Below are positions 21,014-31,429 of a stretch of DNA of 64,000 bases, in pieces. Made by a program: the position numbers and the translations under genes. Within the stretch, counting starts at the first letter, position 1. Every line of letters starts with the position of its first letter. This DNA is from Symbiodinium sp. CCMP2592 (Eukaryota; Sar; Dinophyceae; Suessiales; Symbiodiniaceae). Location of the stretch: NCBI GenBank assembly GCA_905221615.1, contig CAJNDT010000485.1, positions 1-64,000 of the forward strand, read 5' to 3'. The notes under the pieces are model-generated. The model had not been told where the DNA came from. It saw nothing but the letters and a program-made list of their open reading frames with translations, and did no database searches.

Positions 21014-21024
21014 TTTGGCTCAAG
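21014..21024 (+). other. Possible relict of the dinoflagellate spliced leader
   Basis: TTTGGCTCAAG matches the last 11 bases of the dinoflagellate spliced leader (CCGTAGCCATTTTGGCTCAAG); the bases before it (CGTAAC) match only loosely. It could be a relic of a reinserted processed transcript, or chance. Confidence 0.25.
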
Positions 21025-21849
21025 ACCTATGTGTAGGCTATGCTAAAGAGCATGCGCTTACTGCCTAGCTAGCAATAGCTGGACGCCTGCAATCGATCAA
21101 GAAGCAAAGAGAGCCATCCCGTGCACGGACAACTCGTTGCTTGCATTCCGACGAGGAAAGAAGCTGACCGAGTTTGCCTGCAAGGGAAGTTTGGTGGGTG
21201 CATTAACTATCACTGGACGTTTGTCAAGGGCAACCAACAAAGCATATATCAACTCTTGGTGAGGAGAGCGACACAGGCAACAGCCAGTGCCAAAACCTCA
21301 CGCAGGTTATCAGCCGTAGGCTCTGCTTACCACAGAAGGTGATCGTTGGTTTTCAACACTCACAATGACTTCTGGATCGAACGCAGATACGACATGGACC
21401 TTCAGTGCCGAAATGCGGTTGGTGAATCAACAGCTGAAGACACTGTGTGGTTCCATTCACCAGTGGAGTGAATCATCCGGCACGGCCGGCAAAATCGGAA
21501 GGCTCAGAGCAATTGACCCCAGCAATCAATCGAAGTCATTCTGAACCAAGCGGCTACCAAAACCGCGACACCGGGGAACCTCCCGAAGCAAGAGATCGGC
21601 TCAAGCTAAGGCAAGGAGATTTCAGAAGCGGACTCAGAACAAGAGGTCCCGCCGCCAAGACTATAGAGCCTGGAAGACCGCCTTGAAAGGAACCGCCCGG
21701 CGCACTCACGGTGGATCCATCCCTTTACCCCCGTCTAGTCCTAGACCGACCACTATCAACAGACTTCAGTCCAAAGTACGGAAAACCCAAAGCGCACCAG
21801 CAAACTAAACTGGCTCTATCACCAATATTCCTCTCCCCTCTCTCTTAAA

Positions 21850-22317
21850 CCTCACACTCAGCTCAATATAGCTTCATGGAATGTAGAAGGGCTAAAGGAA
21901 GTAGCCAAGTATGATCAAATATTGCTCTTTGCGCGACAGCATCATTTTCATTTACAAGTAACCAACTCGGACTCCAGCCACAGGTTTTTGCAAATCGGGA
22001 TGGGAAATCCTACACTCCAGTTCTCCCGCCGGCAAGCGTCACTCAGTGGGCTTTATGGTCTCTCCTTTATTGCGTCTCTACGTCTCGAATTTTTTTGGCA
22101 CACACTTTAGCCTTTGTCAAGTTGCAGGCGCATCGGAGGACCTGAAAGCCTTAAACGCAAACAAGACTTCTGGGACTCGCTAGACCACCTCACCTCCGCG
22201 CACTCAAACGCCGACCGTTTTTTGGTCCTGAGCGGTTTTAATGCTCGCCTCTCTCAAGAGATGGCAAAGGATGCTCCAGGTTTGATCCCTACGTATGGGG
22301 CCGGCGCCAGGCTCTGA
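21850..22317 (+). pseudogene. Second LINE endonuclease remnant
   Basis: NIASWNVEGLKEVAKYDQI at about 21860 is the classic start of a LINE endonuclease, and FWDSLDHLTSAHSNADRFLV followed by LSGFNARLSQEMA at about 22165-22270 is its GDFNAR region with Asp lost. Stops and shifts separate the two. It is a different copy, and probably a different family, from the one at 20000. Confidence 0.7.
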
Positions 22318-22513
22318 CCGATCCCGACAGGGACAATGCTTTCCTACCTATGGAGCGCTTCTTGTCGCTATCCGGAACGCCCCTGGGCAGACAGTGCCAC
22401 TAAATTCGACTATTCCAAAACACAGTTCTGCTATAGTGCCCCCTAACCAGATCTTCTTTCCCTCACAAACAATCAGCTCCCGGACCCTGCTACTCCCTCC
22501 ACCCCCCCTCGCT

Positions 22514-22754
22514 TTATGTCACGGCGTATACCGGTATACCGATGGCTCTTGCCCTAGGAAGCTGACCGTGTTTCAGAAGCGGCGCAAGCTTCTTGGAAGC
22601 TTCCATTGCCCTGGAGACTCGCGTGGAAACGTTCTTGTGGTTTGTAGAGCTTGGATCGAGGTATACTCCTAGATATTTGTACGGCGTCGGAGAAAGGAAC
22701 CTGTAGATCCTCAATGTCCTGCTGGCCATCTGGTCGTTGTGGCGTAGAGGACAC
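22514..22754 (-). pseudogene. LINE reverse transcriptase C-terminal fragment
   Basis: Read on the minus strand, YKYLGVYLDPSSTNHKNVST and VSRAMEASKKLAPLLKH match the thumb region after the RT active site of LINEs (the KYLGV motif). It is opposite in orientation to the endonuclease remnant just upstream, so the two are from different insertions or one was inverted. Confidence 0.65.
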
Positions 22755-22953
22755 GGATGGGAATGCACTCCAGTTCCTGGCCTCGCCAGCGCAGTTAAAA
22801 AAGAGATTGAGTGGTCCGAGCCGTGTGAGTGATTGCAATTTTTTTGTCGGAGCACATTGGTCCCAATATCATATTGTCCTGAATTGAGTGCGTGTGGATT
22901 GCGCCATTTGAATAATACTGTGATATCGGATTTGCCCCGTAGGTGGGGCATCA

Positions 22954-23433
22954 TTGGGCGGTTTTGAAATTTCTCTAGACGAGTCTACCGAGTGTTGGAC
23001 CAATTCTCTAGCTCAGCAAGGAACCCCTCACAGAACCACAGCAGACTTGATTGACAAAGGTGAGGATCATGGTGGTCTTGCAGCTATGGATATCAACCAG
23101 GCATGGTACAAAGGAAAGAAAGGATACAAAGGTTATGTGTACAAAGGCAAAGGTAAAGGCAAAGGCAAGAAAGGTGGAAAGGATTTCGGAAAAGGTTTCG
23201 GATATGAAGGTAAAGGAAAAGGTTTTGGCAAAGGCAGAGGTAGAGGCAGTTGGAAAGGTCGAGGTCGAGGAATCAGAGGCTACAAAGGTAAAGGACAAGG
23301 TAAAGGAAGAGGATTCTACAGGTCTAAAGGAAAAGGCCAAGGTAAAGCACAAGCAGCTACAGGAGTTTGTCACTACTGTCACAAGTACGGACATTTCGAA
23401 GTGCAGTGTAGACAGAAGCAGCGTGACGAATAG
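22954..23433 (+). CDS. Gag-like Lys/Gly-rich protein with CCHC zinc knuckle
   Basis: A 159-residue frame. The middle is a long Lys/Gly/Tyr/Phe-rich region (GKGKGKGKKGGKDFGKGFG and similar), and the end is a zinc knuckle CHYCHKYGHFEVQC fitting C-x2-C-x4-H-x4-C. This is the nucleocapsid end of a Copia/Gypsy-type gag, which binds retroelement RNA. The first 45 residues end in DINQAWYKGK and may be the tail of the capsid part. No protease or RT follows in frame, so this is probably a fragment. Confidence 0.7.
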   Translation: MGGFEISLDESTECWTNSLAQQGTPHRTTADLIDKGEDHGGLAAMDINQAWYKGKKGYKGYVYKGKGKGKGKKGGKDFGKGFGYEGKGKGFGKGRGRGSWKGRGRGIRGYKGKGQGKGRGFYRSKGKGQGKAQAATGVCHYCHKYGHFEVQCRQKQRDE

Positions 23434-23440
23434 AAACAAA

Positions 23441-24335
23441 ACACATGGTAAACCGACGGCAACCCGAGACGCAATTTCCAAAAGCTTAGGTAAGACGACC
23501 AAAATGCTCAAAAACCCGATAGTAAATCTCCCAAAGCCCTAGAGTCAAATGCGACACACCCGAGTAAAACAAGCAAAAGACTACAGAGAACACCAGTTAA
23601 ACGATCAAACCCGGAGAGTGACTCCACCACGGCCAGCTCGTTTGCAGCTGTGGCTTAGGGTTCTGGGTTGGGAGAAGGGAGGCTTTTTGGGAAGGGGCGG
23701 CGGGGTTTTCGTGGGTCGGCAAACCCAAAGCTAAAAAACCCTCAGCGCCGAAAGCCAGAAACCAGAAGCCCTTCTTTATTCTTCCTCGAGTCCTTCCGAT
23801 GAAACCCAAAGTAACCTCGCCTAAACTCTAAACCTTCTTTGTCTCGGATCGGATTGTTTGAGCCGGAAATGATTTGTATCTTCGAAGCAGAATTATCGTC
23901 ATTATCGCCGTGTTTGAGCTAGAGAACTATCGCAACTTAGTTCTGATTGAGCCGGCAACGTCACCGAAATTGCTATCTTTCAGGATGCTCCAGCCGACCC
24001 ACCGAAGCCCGCTGTGCGCGATAATGCCCACACAGCACCGTATACACGGTATATACATAGCACTGTACATCGCCTACATGATCTGATGCTCATGATGCTA
24101 CACGATGCTGTTTCCCATCCACTCTTCAAGGCTCGAGCTTTTCAAGGGTTGAATCACACCGATGCTCCATTATACACTGCATGAATGTACTCGGTCTACC
24201 AATAGATGAACTCATGATCACAGTAGCTCTGGTCGCAGATATAGTTGGTCGACGCTGCGAAGCCCAGCCTTGCATATATGACGTAGTGGCTAAACTAACG
24301 TGACTACGTGATTCGACGACTTGAGTCACATCAGA
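23441..24335. other. Unassigned sequence
   Basis: The first third is CCCTAA/TTAGGG-like and G-rich near 23650-23720. The remainder, with several CACGATG/CATGATG words, shows no gene. Confidence 0.4.
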
Positions 24336-24469
24336 CTAGCTCGTGCGCGGCCGCGTGTATCGCAATCGAGTTATACCAGTCGAGTCGCAAGTAGCAGTTG
24401 CAGACCGGGTGAAACATGTAGTTTGCATGCATGTCCGAGGATCCGAGTCTATCTCGCCGAGCAAGGCTT

Positions 24470-24620
24470 GTGGCGTGCCAGTACAAATGGGCCTCCGATA
24501 TGCTCGAGGAGGACACCTTCAGCCCAGCGAGTGTCAACAAACTGCCGCTGTTGTTCTAGAAGTGAGGTGCGCCATCTATGTGATGGACGTCAAGGACGCC
24601 TGCCTTCGCGTCGGTGAGCG
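24470..24620 (+). pseudogene. Copia-type reverse transcriptase scrap
   Basis: MLEEDTFSPASVNKLPLLF near 24500 and, one frame later, YVMDVKDACLRV near 24575 resemble the FSP...LPLL...DVKDAFL region of Copia reverse transcriptase. Only about 50 residues remain, with a frameshift between the two halves. Confidence 0.5.
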
Positions 24621-24871
24621 CGCACCGGTCCTACGTGGACGTGAACAAGTTCGGTGCCAGCAAGCGAGGCCTGGAAGCTTGGGTCACCCTGCTCGCCGCC
24701 CTCCGCCTGCACAATGCGGTGGACAACACCTGCGTCATCCTGCGTCCGCATCCAAGAAAGCGTGCGTAGGGAAACGGAAATCGGGTGGAAATATGCGCGA
24801 GCCTTGCCCAAGTTGGCAGCGATGCCCGCCGCGGTCTCGATGGCTGCCGGTGTTCGATGGACATCAAGCAA
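24590..24871 (-). pseudogene. LINE reverse transcriptase scrap, rearranged
   Basis: Minus-strand motifs DDAGVVHRIVQAEGGEQGDP and AAGIAANLGKARAYF belong to the LINE family whose larger pieces lie at 57-61 kb. Here the GKAR segment comes before GGEQGDP, the reverse of the normal order, so the fragment has been rearranged. Confidence 0.5.
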
Positions 24872-24879
24872 TTCTGAAA

Positions 24880-25006
24880 AACATCAAAGCATACGCTGCT
24901 TTTGCCTCGGAAACGGCTTCAGCTGGTCGTTCGAATTTGCAACTGCTTCTTGCAATGCATTGTACGATATGGCATGCATGCACTCTAGGGGGTGTCTTTT
25001 AGCACT
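24880..25006 (-). repeat. Terminal direct repeat candidate (left copy)
   Basis: It shares long blocks with 56000-56135 in the same orientation, for example CCTCGGAAACGGCTTCAG and GCAACTGCTTCTTGCAATGC, with about 10% differences and a few indels. As the two copies flank the whole nested stack and a minus-strand gag remnant, they may be the LTRs of an outermost element. Confidence 0.6.
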
Positions 25007-25346
25007 ATAACTTCTGTTTGGGATTTCAGCTGCTTTTCCACATCCGCCTAGAGATTCAGATTCAAGCTTGGGAACCGTGCCTTCGCAGTTGGCACCCAAT
25101 GGTCCGCCATACATTGGCAGCGGGCTGCCTTTCCAGCCCTGATCGCTTGCACCACAGTCATCGACTGTACATCGGTGATGCGGCGCCCACATGTGCGCCG
25201 GTGGTATGAATGCCCGCTTCGGGTGATCCACACCTCCATGGCAAGATCTTGGGGCTTCAAGCATCCCGGCCCAAGGCTTCAGCATGCTCCTCTTAGCCCA
25301 CAGGGTGGCCGCGATCGCCCACCAGCCCGGCCAGGAAGCACAGATT

Positions 25347-25450
25347 CGGTTCCTGTGTTTACTCAGGGTTGTTTCGGACTTACTCATCCCCGCGGCCCCG
25401 CTTGGGTTCAAGCATACACCACGCAACAGCAGCTTGCTTTCAAAAACTTC
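25347..25450 (+). repeat. Element A split repeat A1
   Basis: 104 bp, matched by 54302-54405. It opens with CGGTTCCTGTGTTTACTCAG. Confidence 0.95.
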
Positions 25451-25555
25451 TAGCTTTAGCTTTTGACTTTCCAGCTTTGCTTCATGCTTAGGCTTTTAGC
25501 TGTCAGGACTACTTTTCAGCAGCTTTAAGCTAAGCGAGTCCAGCCAGCCTCGTGC

Positions 25556-25873
25556 ATGGACAACCTGCCGGCCGCTTCCCGCCCTCAGCTGCAGCTCCAA
25601 CTGACCGAGGAGGTCAGATCATTGATCGATAGGTTCGTCGACTTGGAGGCTGAGGGGGCCGCACAACGAGCGGAAATCTCCCGCTTGCACTGCAGGGTCA
25701 GCCGGCTTGAAGCTCAGGTACACCAAGGTCACAACTGGCTTTTGCACCTAGCAGACAGGGCCACCTCGTTGGAAGAGGTTACACAGAAGCTTTCTATCAG
25801 GCTGCGGGCCTTGGTCAGCCTGCTTCGCGAAACGCTTTCTGAGACTGTTGCCCGTCTTCGGATCTGGTTCTAG
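25556..25873 (+). CDS. Small coiled-coil protein, element A
   Basis: 105 residues starting at ATG 25556, almost entirely helical with heptad-like Leu/Val spacing (LIDRFVDLEAE, ISRLHCRVSRLEAQV, SIRLRALVSLLRETL). The stop lies 2 bp before the recombinase ATG at 25876. A protein of the same kind and length sits at the same place in element C (42747-43001), so it is a genuine element gene. It probably oligomerises or bridges other element proteins; the function is not known. Confidence 0.7.
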   Translation: MDNLPAASRPQLQLQLTEEVRSLIDRFVDLEAEGAAQRAEISRLHCRVSRLEAQVHQGHNWLLHLADRATSLEEVTQKLSIRLRALVSLLRETLSETVARLRIWF

Positions 25874-25875
25874 GT

Positions 25876-28458
25876 ATGGCTGCTTCTGGCTCGGGCAGTG
25901 GTGATGCACCAGCTTTGCCTTCTAGCAGGGTGGCTACGGACATACTCTTGGCTGACTCATCGCCTTTATGCACGGATGCTGACGCTTTGGAACTTAGGGA
26001 ATCTTTTCGCAACCACTTTGCTGACTTTGCGGACCCTGAGTACCCTAATCAAGTGCCCTCAGCTTCGGCGCCCACTTTTGAGGTTGCCGATTCAGATGCA
26101 GAGGAAGCCTTTGAACCCAGGAGCAAGCTTCGACGCCGCTGGCTTCACCAAGCTCACTGTGCCCCGGTGACTCCTCCCCTACCTATGGAAACCAGCCCAG
26201 GTGCATCCAGCGGTGATCAATCTTGGCAGCTTATAGAGCAGCACCAGTCGGAGGCCGAGACGCCTTCCTTTGAGGGGTTCACTTCAGGCTATTCGACCTT
26301 TCAGTTTTTGCCGCTGCGATCAACCCCTCCTCGACCCAGCTTGTCAGCTACATCGAGGGCACCCACTTGGCGGGCTCCAAGGGTGTGCTTAAGGTACAAC
26401 TCCCCTTTTCAGGTGGGGCACACCGGGCGTCAGCCTACAGTGGCTCGGCTCCGCCCACGCTGCCCCTTTTCAGCCCCACTTCAGGCCCCCAGCATCGTAC
26501 CTGTTCAGCAGTCCACACCGCAAAACTTCCCGGCGGCGAAGGCACTGCCGCACTTTCAGGACGCGTCGGCTTATGCAGCATATCCCACGCTTCAGCAGAC
26601 TCCTGTTCAGGCATCAATCTCTTTGGCGACTCCGAGACCGGTCCAGTCCTCACCGGCAGCTTTGCGAGTGCCCTTGGAACTGCACCCCCCGGCTTTGCGA
26701 GCCCCGCCAGCCGGCATGATGACGAGCAAGGAAAGTCATCAGGCATGCGATGAGCGGAACAAGGCTCTGTTCGACCAGCTTTGCAAATCGCATGGGGCCT
26801 ACAGCTCGGTGCTCCAGCAGCTTGAAAGTAGCCGCGAGGGTGCAGTGATCCGGTCCCGCTTGCTGAACAAGGTTAGCGACACCACAGCCGCCCGCTACCT
26901 TCGCTCTGTTCAGCTTTTCTTTTGTGCCTTTGAGGAGCTGGGCGGCAGCATGGAGGCCATAGATCAGGGCCTGTTCCTCGATGCTTTCTTCGCTTTGTCT
27001 CGAGGTTCTGATTCAGGCCCCCTTTCAAATAGCATCAACGTCCTCAAGGCGCTGCGGTGGTATAAGAAACTTCTGGCAATCGCTTGTATGCCCGACCTGT
27101 ATGGCACCGCTTTCAGCTTGCTCTCCAACCCGGCCGGGCAGGAGAAACGCGAGAGTATACCTCTCCCTTTGTCGTTCGTCGCTTTTCTTGAACGCATGCT
27201 CCTGTCTGGCAAGGCAAGCTTGATGGACATGATCTGGGCAGGATCTTTCCTTGTGGCTATTGGTGCTAGCCTCCGCTTTGCAGATGCACAACACATTCGC
27301 TGGAGCACGCTTTGCGTTAGCAGCTTCACTTTGCGAGGAATCTGCTACAGGACAAAGACCACTAAAGGGGGATGCCCATGGGGCCTCCTCAGCTTTGGAG
27401 TCTTCTCGTCCTCCGAGGAATGGGGCATGACATGGCTTCCGCACTGGCTTGGGGCACTGGACACAGTATGGCGCGAGGTTCGCTCCCGCTTCGGGCCACA
27501 GCCGGAACCCGACTGTCTGTTTTTCCTTTGGAGCGATACCGGCTTTGCACCCGCATCCTACTCCCAAGCCCTGCAGAAGCTTCGCTACATGCTTACACTC
27601 TCTGGTATAGCACCGGCTCAGGCAGCGCAATATACGCTTCACAGCCTCAAGACCACCTTTCTGTCTTGGATGAGTCAGCTGTCTATACCGCTCTCTTCCC
27701 GCTTCCTGCAGGGGCACCACAAGGCTCCAGGGTCAGCTCAACTTTACTCGCGGGACGACGTGTGGCCAGCTTTGCGTGCACAGTGGCTGCTTTGGCGTTC
27801 AATACATGCCGGCTTCCGTCCAGCGAGACCACAGCACAGAGGCGGCCAGTCCCCGCTTGTTGAGCCACTTGTGGACACTGCAGGTTTCCAGTGGGCGGAG
27901 CACTGCCCGGACCTCCACTGCTTTTCAGTTGGCAACGATTGTCAGTCCTTCTTAGCCCTGGAGCAGCAGGATGGCGACCTCCGTGACGCCCGGGAACGCG
28001 TCTCTTCACTTTCCGGAGCCAAGCTTCCACCATGTGTTCGCGCCCGTGCCCAGGTCGACCACTTCGAGGACTCCGACGCGGAAGAATCAGGCCCGGCTCG
28101 TGCCGCTTCCAGCGCTCCCCGCGATCCGGAGGTCGATCCCACATGGCAAGATGAGTCCGGTGAGGCACCCAGCCTTTCACCCAACCCGCAGCCGCTTGCT
28201 GCCCCGCCCGCTGAGGGTCTCCGTTCTAGCTGTACAGAGGTACGATACCTCCTGGGAGCCTCTGGGGTGGCACACTCTTGCATCTCCCACCCCGGCTCCC
28301 GTATGACGTGCTTGGCATGCAGGGATTCTTCCTGTTCAGTACGATGCCACCCCGCTTGTGGTTGCATCTCGGAATTTTCACCTTTTGTCCATTTTCCGCC
28401 CGACTCCCGCTTATGTAAGCGGCGGGCTTGTATCATGGCCTCCCTTGATGCAGCTTGA
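25876..28458 (+). CDS. Tyrosine recombinase, element A
   Basis: An 860-residue protein with an intact frame. Residues 1-270 are Pro/Ser/Ala-rich and probably disordered. A core-binding helical domain follows (about 290-430), then the catalytic domain: Arg467 in GASLRFADAQ, H589-S-L-K592 in place of the usual H-x-x-R, H614 in GHHK, and nucleophile Tyr624 in QLYSRDD. It should integrate the circular cDNA of the element by site-specific recombination. A C-terminal tail (about 790-860) contains SGVAHSCISH, CLAC and later Cys pairs, related to tails in the recombinases of elements B and C. All catalytic residues are present, so this protein may still act although the rest of element A is broken. 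Confidence 0.9.
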   Translation: MAASGSGSGDAPALPSSRVATDILLADSSPLCTDADALELRESFRNHFADFADPEYPNQVPSASAPTFEVADSDAEEAFEPRSKLRRRWLHQAHCAPVTPPLPMETSPGASSGDQSWQLIEQHQSEAETPSFEGFTSGYSTFQFLPLRSTPPRPSLSATSRAPTWRAPRVCLRYNSPFQVGHTGRQPTVARLRPRCPFSAPLQAPSIVPVQQSTPQNFPAAKALPHFQDASAYAAYPTLQQTPVQASISLATPRPVQSSPAALRVPLELHPPALRAPPAGMMTSKESHQACDERNKALFDQLCKSHGAYSSVLQQLESSREGAVIRSRLLNKVSDTTAARYLRSVQLFFCAFEELGGSMEAIDQGLFLDAFFALSRGSDSGPLSNSINVLKALRWYKKLLAIACMPDLYGTAFSLLSNPAGQEKRESIPLPLSFVAFLERMLLSGKASLMDMIWAGSFLVAIGASLRFADAQHIRWSTLCVSSFTLRGICYRTKTTKGGCPWGLLSFGVFSSSEEWGMTWLPHWLGALDTVWREVRSRFGPQPEPDCLFFLWSDTGFAPASYSQALQKLRYMLTLSGIAPAQAAQYTLHSLKTTFLSWMSQLSIPLSSRFLQGHHKAPGSAQLYSRDDVWPALRAQWLLWRSIHAGFRPARPQHRGGQSPLVEPLVDTAGFQWAEHCPDLHCFSVGNDCQSFLALEQQDGDLRDARERVSSLSGAKLPPCVRARAQVDHFEDSDAEESGPARAASSAPRDPEVDPTWQDESGEAPSLSPNPQPLAAPPAEGLRSSCTEVRYLLGASGVAHSCISHPGSRMTCLACRDSSCSVRCHPACGCISEFSPFVHFPPDSRLCKRRACIMASLDAA

Positions 28459-28582
28459 GTGCGGCCAGCTGTTAAAACTTTCGACGTGGGTGCACTGCAT
28501 TTGGACTGCATCAGCTTAGAGATGCTGCTAACTTGCTGAACTGAGTGCTACAGCTTCATGTTCATCGCTTTCTTAGCTCGAG

Positions 28583-29681
28583 ATGCGCTTTAAGCCCACT
28601 TTCTTGCCTCCTTGGGTCATGGCGAAACTTTCCCCTGAGTACGCCTTCACACTCCTCAAGACCATGACTGACGAGGAGAAAACCCGCTTCCTCAAGCAGC
28701 TGGAGAACGATCCGCTTCTCCCCGCATCCACTACGAGCTCATCTTCGGTGGAGGCACCCGCTGTGCAACCAGTCGCAGCACTTATGGCAGACCCCATAGG
28801 GGAAAACATCGCCGCCGAGGATTACAGCTTACCTTCAGTGGAGCCAGCTGCTTCACCGTCACCTCCGGCCAAAGCGGCACCCGCTTCTGTTACAGCGGAC
28901 AAGCCCGAGGCCACCAACGACGACGGTGCACCCGCTTCCAGGACCCCTGCAGATGGCGACGGGGGCAACACCGCCACTGGTGGCGGAGGCGATGGTGTTG
29001 CCAACGCAAAACGTTGGCAACGGGAACCCGATGAAAGAACCGCCGCCACGGCCGCCCTCTTCACCAAAGGCGAGTCCTTCAACACCGGCTCCGACTGGCC
29101 CTCCGCTTAAGGCCAAGAGTGTGGCATCACCTCCGAAGCCCGCTTCGGCTTCAGGTGCACCGGCCGCACCGACTCCCAGCGCCCCTCCTGCGGCCAAGGA
29201 GAAAGCTCCTCCACCTCCGCTTGCAGAAACTGGGGCCACCGACGGCAATGCGGGCACTGCAAGAGAGGCAACGCCCGCTTCTACTACGCCAACGCCCGCT
29301 TCGGCTACGGCTACGGCTACTCCGTCGGGCAACAGGGCCCCACTTCTGGCGAGCGAGGCCCCGGCGAGCCGCTTGGGGCACACCATCTACGACGGTGAGG
29401 GGAACCCCACACTCCAACTAGTCCAGCTTTGGGCATGCCGTAAGCAGTGCTCCCAATGCTCGCTTGGTCACTGCCAGGCTACCTTCAGCGACCGCTCCAA
29501 CAGCTACCACACCACCCACTTATGCAGAGACTGTAAGCGGGCTCGTGGTAGAGAGCGTCAAGAAGCCGCTTCTCAATGGAGCCAGGGCTATGAAGAGTGG
29601 GGCCAGAACCAGTCCGGCTGGGACGATCAACCCGCTTGGGGATCCTGGAATTGGAGTGGCCGCAACTGGCAGCACCAATGA
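28583..29681 (+). pseudogene. Pro/Ala-rich protein with Cys-rich tail, element A, frameshifted
   Basis: The first frame starts MRFKPTFLPPWVMAKLSPEY at 28583 and ends at 29110; its N-terminus has a helical stretch (LLKTMTDEEKTRFLKQLE). The second frame, open across 28926-29681, continues the Pro/Ala-rich linker and ends in a Cys-rich module, WACRKQCSQCSLGHC and HLCRDCKRARGR, with C-x2-C pairs, then a Trp/Gly tail. The switch lies near 29005-29020 by the run of A's in GCAAAACG. There is no counterpart in element B. Element C has a different protein in a similar role at 43003-43545. Possibly a nucleic-acid-binding accessory protein. Confidence 0.5.
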
Positions 29682-30121
29682 TGCTTTTGCCCCCGCTCCA
29701 TGCTTATGCCGGCTTTGGCATTGAATCGCCCACTTTTGGGCTTGCCCATATAGATCAAGGGCAGCCCCGCTTGGGCTTGTGGGTACAAAGCGCCCGGCTT
29801 CTCCGAAGCCAGACATACTCGAGCTCCGCTTCCCGCTTGAAAAATCCAGCAGAGCCACACTGCGCACGCTTTGGAACAGTTCACGCTTTGAACTTGGGGC
29901 TTGTTTTTCACTCTTGTTTCCCGCTTGGATCAAGAAAGACTTCCGGGCCCCCCCCGGCTCTGGGTATCCCGCGCTCCCACGTTACAGGCCACAGATGCCC
30001 ACTTGTCGTCATTAGCAACATGCTTCCCTGCTGCAGGACCACTTCGGGCAACGCTTCATCCTCAGTTTCAGTTCTTCGCCTCCTTTCGGTAGTATGTGCA
30101 CCTGCTTCAGGTCAAGCGAAG

Positions 30122-31429
30122 ATGTCTGACTTCACGCAACTAGTGGCCGACTGCAATGTGCCAGCAGCTGTCGCCCCCTTGCTTTCAGCATTCGACGTTG
30201 CTTTGTTTGCCCGGTCCTGCACCACTTCGGCAGAGCTTGAAGAGTTGGTGAACCACTTTCTGGCTGAAGCCTCAGTTACTGATGCAGCTGAGCGCTTTAT
30301 CACCAAAGCTTCGCTTCGCTTGCTTTTTTGCAAATGCCGAACGTCAGAGGGCATGGCATCCTTGGAAGCCGCTCCCACTCCCACCACCCCGCTTGGTGAT
30401 GGGCCTCCAGCTGCTACCCCGGCTCCCCCGGCCACGCCTCCACTTTCCAGCTCTTGCCAAGAGGCTTGGCCTGCGAAGCTGAGTGGGGAGCGAACCGCAG
30501 CGCTTAGGAAGAGGTTCGAGGAGGACTACCCCACTGAACTTCTTGACGCCGAGAGCTTTCCAAGCGCCCGCTTATTGGCCCTCACCAATAAGATGCTTTC
30601 CGACAAGGAGGTGCGATGGATTCCTTGGAAGTACCGCTTAAGCGCTCGTGCTCAAGAAGACAGTCTCCTCGTTCGGCCCAGGAAACAGGCCCGCTTTGAC
30701 CTAACAGAGCTTTTTCTGGACGAGGCGCCTACACGTGACATACATGAAGGCCCCGCTTCCTTTGGCCTCGTCACTCAGCTTCTGTCACTGGCTGCCAATG
30801 CCATTGCGCTCTGTCAAGGTGCACACCTTGGTTCTCTGAAGCTTTATAATAAACGCTTCATGAGGATCTGCTTCACGAAGTACGATGCCGCCGCCAGCTT
30901 ACGAGGTCCCACTACCATGGAAGCCCAGGCCGCCGACCGCCGCTGTTGGGAAATCATCGCCGACTTAGTCAATGTGCACCACTGGAAGTTGGACGATGCG
31001 CTTCACGAAGTGGCCGAGGTGCGCTCTGACATGCACAGCCTGCTTGCACCGAGGCCCTTTATTCCCAAACCGAAGTTCGACCCGGACAACAGCTGGAAGG
31101 CCCGCTTCACAGGCAACGGTCGAGGCGGCAAAGGCGGTGGCCGCGGCGGCAAAGGCCGTGACGGCAAAGGCGAGAAGGGAGAGCGCTTTGAGAGAGGGGG
31201 CAAAGGTGGCAAGGGCAAGGACAACAAGCAAGCCACGCCACCCGGCAAGTGGCTTTCCACCCTCTTCATGGATGGCAAACGTCAGACGCTTTGCATGAGG
31301 TACCAGAGCGGGCAGTGCAAGGACCCGGCCACATGCCGCTACTTGCACAGATGCGCAGTGCCTAAGAGTGACGGCACCGCTTGCGGAGGCAATCACCCGG
31401 CTTCGCAACATGTTGCCACCCCGCATTAG
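30122..31429 (+). CDS. Gag-like protein with CCCH zinc finger, element A
   Basis: 435 residues from ATG 30122 to TAG 31427-31429. The N-terminal helical region (DCNVPAAVAPLLSAFDVALF and LRLLFCKCRT) aligns in pattern with the gag-like proteins of elements B and C. A Pro-rich linker and a central helical domain follow. The C-terminus is Gly/Lys/Arg-rich (about 345-400) and ends in CMRYQSGQCKDPATCRYLH, a C-x7-C-x5-C-x3-H zinc finger suited to binding element RNA. The frame is open further upstream to 29597, but that part overlaps the previous gene and lacks similarity, so the later ATG is preferred. The frame continues past the TAG into pol. Confidence 0.8.
   Translation: MSDFTQLVADCNVPAAVAPLLSAFDVALFARSCTTSAELEELVNHFLAEASVTDAAERFITKASLRLLFCKCRTSEGMASLEAAPTPTTPLGDGPPAATPAPPATPPLSSSCQEAWPAKLSGERTAALRKRFEEDYPTELLDAESFPSARLLALTNKMLSDKEVRWIPWKYRLSARAQEDSLLVRPRKQARFDLTELFLDEAPTRDIHEGPASFGLVTQLLSLAANAIALCQGAHLGSLKLYNKRFMRICFTKYDAAASLRGPTTMEAQAADRRCWEIIADLVNVHHWKLDDALHEVAEVRSDMHSLLAPRPFIPKPKFDPDNSWKARFTGNGRGGKGGGRGGKGRDGKGEKGERFERGGKGGKGKDNKQATPPGKWLSTLFMDGKRQTLCMRYQSGQCKDPATCRYLHRCAVPKSDGTACGGNHPASQHVATPH
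31427..31429 (+). promoter_or_regulatory. Gag-pol stop codon, candidate readthrough site (element A)
   Basis: TAG followed by GAA. The oxygenase-methyltransferase frame continues in the same phase with no stop, and has no ATG near its start. Readthrough would give a gag-pol fusion. Confidence 0.5.

Noticed and set aside
24654..25010. Plus-strand protein at 24.6-25.0 kb
   Set aside because: It is the antisense of a minus-strand LINE RT fragment running into a terminal repeat.
29597..30121. Longer N-terminus for the element A gag-like protein
   Set aside because: It overlaps the previous gene and has no similarity to gag of elements B or C; ATG 30122 fits better.
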